The notes under the pieces were generated by a model that had not been told where the DNA came from, ran no database searches, and saw only the letters and a program-made list of their open reading frames with translations. From contig NC_066534.1 of NCBI RefSeq assembly GCF_024679095.1, forward strand, positions 19,186,367 through 19,250,366: a stretch of DNA of 64,000 bases, written 5' to 3'. Position numbers and translations under genes: made by a program. The stretch is from Eriocheir sinensis. Taxonomy: Eukaryota > Arthropoda > Malacostraca > Decapoda > Varunidae. This document shows, one piece after another, positions 61,395-64,000 of this stretch (the first letter of the stretch is position 1; every line of letters starts with the position of its first letter).

Positions 61395-61660
61395 CCCCAC
61401 ACAGCAGGAAGTGGATAACGGCGCGCGTTGTTCGGGGCGGCGGGTTCGATCCCCAACCAAGGCCACGTCTCTTTGATATCGAGGAGGCTCAAGACTGTCC
61501 GGCTGGCCGCTGAGCCTCGACCATTGTGGCGGCACGTGGAGGGCTGTCTGTGGTGGGCGGCGCGGCGGCCTCTTGACGGCAGCCTCGCGGACCCGGAGGA
61601 TAAGACCCTTTATTTGGCTCTCGGCGCCGGTCAAAACACCTCGTTAGCAATTAAATAATT
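61395..61660 (+). mobile_element. tRNA-Arg-like SINE head or decayed tRNA
   Basis: AGTGGATAACGGCG (61410-61423) matches the D-arm/A-box of animal tRNA-Arg genes, and GGTTCGATCCC (61443-61453) is a good B box at the right spacing. No acceptor stem closes around it, so it is not an intact tRNA. A GC-rich body continues to about 61640, as expected of a SINE. Confidence 0.55.
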
Positions 61661-61931
61661 ACTGGACGCAGCGACGTATTTACTGTATAACTTGAGGCGC
61701 GTGTTTGCTTCACCCGGAGAGGTAGTTTGATGCGGCTTTGGGCGACTCCCTGTTGTGCGGGTCTTTGTTAGCGGCTCCCCGTGTATAGTACCGGCCTCGA
61801 GTGTCTCGGACGACCACAAAAGAACATAAACTGCTTACCTGTACCTTACCTAGTCATGTAACGCCGGGAACAGTAAACACTAGACTTATTCATGAGTGAC
61901 CACTCGCCATCCTACTTATTTCTCCATTAGA

Positions 61932-61934
<3 letters not shown>

Positions 61935-62016
<82 letters not shown>

Positions 62017-62054
62017 ATATATATACGTATGTATGTATGTATGTATGTATGTAG

Positions 62055-62119
<65 letters not shown>
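61935..62119. repeat. (CT)n, (GTAT)n and (TA)n microsatellites
   Basis: CT 61935-62016, GTAT 62026-62056, TA 62057-62119. Confidence 0.96.
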
Positions 62120-62120
<1 letters not shown>

Positions 62121-62266
62121 GTGTACGAAAATTCACGTATAAAATAAAATCCGTGAACATAGCGACCAATGCTACTTACCTTTTGCCCTGGCCCCCCGCT
62201 GCGTGCCGCACGGGGACCTGGGAACGAGGGGAGGCGAGGGTCAACACAGATGCAGCACGAGCGCGT

Positions 62267-62370
<104 letters not shown>

Positions 62371-62399
62371 GTGAGGCTCGCTACGTGGCACTAAATTCC

Positions 62400-63193
<794 letters not shown>

Positions 63194-63304
63194 AGGCATG
63201 CACACAAACACACAAGAACTGGCGGTACTAATGACATAAAAATTCCCCTCGTGTGTTGCCCGCCGGTGCTTTTACACATATTGATGAACAATAGTTGAAG
63301 AAAA

Positions 63305-63625
63305 CGTGTTAGAACGTGTTCCCCCTGCAGCGAGCCAATGGAGGAACGATACTACTATAGGCCGGAGCTCTCTGTCCGTCTGGCGTAGATGTGAGCAGCT
63401 TCCCCCTCCTCCCCACCCACCCCCATCCCTTCTTCCACCACCACCAAGGAGCTTCCCGCTGATACCCGTGTTAGAACGTGTTCCCCCTGCAGCGAGCCAA
63501 TGGAGGAACGATACTATAGGCCGGAGCTCTCTGTCCGTCTGGCGTAGATGTGAGCAGCTTCCCCCTCCTCCCCACCCACCCCCATCCCTCCTTCCATCAC
63601 CACCAAGGAGCTTCCTGCTGATACC
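63305..63625 (+). repeat. 162-bp direct tandem duplication
   Basis: Copy 1 at 63305-63466 and copy 2 at 63467-63625 differ by one 3-bp indel and a few substitutions; each starts CGTGTTAGAACGTGTTCCCC. A frame stays open through both and on to 63875 (189 codons, no ATG at its left end), but its proline-rich product resembles nothing I know. Confidence 0.93.
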
Positions 63626-63886
63626 CCTTCCCTATACACAAACACATTATGGTATAAGGAGAAACGGTGGCCGCCAGCCGGTACAAGGTGACAATTTTCA
63701 GTCATCGTCGAGTGGCCGAAGATTACCCACATATTACACTGATGACCACCCATCAACCCAGACTCTTGCGAAACTCTCTAAGGAGGATGGCGCCACTATA
63801 ATAACACTTGCCTGCGCCACTAACGGACGGGGGCCAACAAACAGGCCTCATAATGAAAACATACCGGCGCTGTAGACCAGATGTAT

Positions 63887-63909
63887 AAAAAAAAAAAAAA
63901 AAAAAAAAA
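63887..63909 (+). repeat. A run, possible retroposon tail
   Basis: Twenty-three A residues following GATGTAT; no upstream element identified. Confidence 0.5.
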
Positions 63910-64000
63910 CACGGGGGAGGCGAAGGGAGTACGTATCTTAGCCCAATAAAGTGCAAGAAAAAATAAAAGGGAGTCTTGTGGTCTGCTCCCTCCTCTTGCG

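Overview
The window is nuclear DNA from an animal, most likely a decapod crustacean and possibly a brachyuran crab. The genes are split by GT-AG introns. Polyadenylation signals and arthropod-type initiator motifs are present. Simple repeats are extremely dense, and several dispersed retroposon families resemble ones I associate with decapod genomes. That last point is from memory and cannot be checked here. No operons, bacterial genes, CRISPR arrays or viral genes were seen.

The first 30 kb hold the genes. (1) A gene of the C19orf12 family runs on the + strand from a probable noncoding first exon ending at 1590 to a poly(A) signal at 11380. Its coding exons are 6924-7083, 7489-7610 and 10556-10693 (139 aa). 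A second, weakly homologous last exon at 10280-10477 fits the same splice phase. (2) A candidate spliced transcript of unclear coding status covers about 16342-19030 on the + strand. (3) A six-exon gene at 24075-27848 on the + strand encodes a 322-aa membrane-anchored FkbM/Star-like methyltransferase-fold protein. Its introns are crowded with copies of one dispersed repeat, and its 3' UTR carries a LINE fragment.

The mobile fraction includes two TTAA-bounded piggyBac-type MITEs (5914-6425, 16143-16341), LINE reverse-transcriptase or C-terminal scraps (15395-15700, 20030-20222, 27855-28040, 51290-51645), two tRNA-derived SINE heads (41729-42032 minus, 61395-61660 plus), a poly(A)-tailed repeat with copies at 9595 and 47067, and a six-copy repeat concentrated around the FkbM-like gene.

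From about 28 kb to the end no convincing protein-coding gene is visible. The region is packed with (GT)n, (GA)n, (ACT)n and related microsatellites, a 1.4-kb polypurine tract at 55118-56530, and decayed tandem arrays (34570-36870, 52845-53650, 54525-54965). Between them lie islands of complex CpG-rich sequence, some with TAAT or octamer motifs, that could be regulatory elements or unrecognised exons. The overall picture is a gene-poor intergenic landscape or very long introns. The genes show no obvious functional link to one another.
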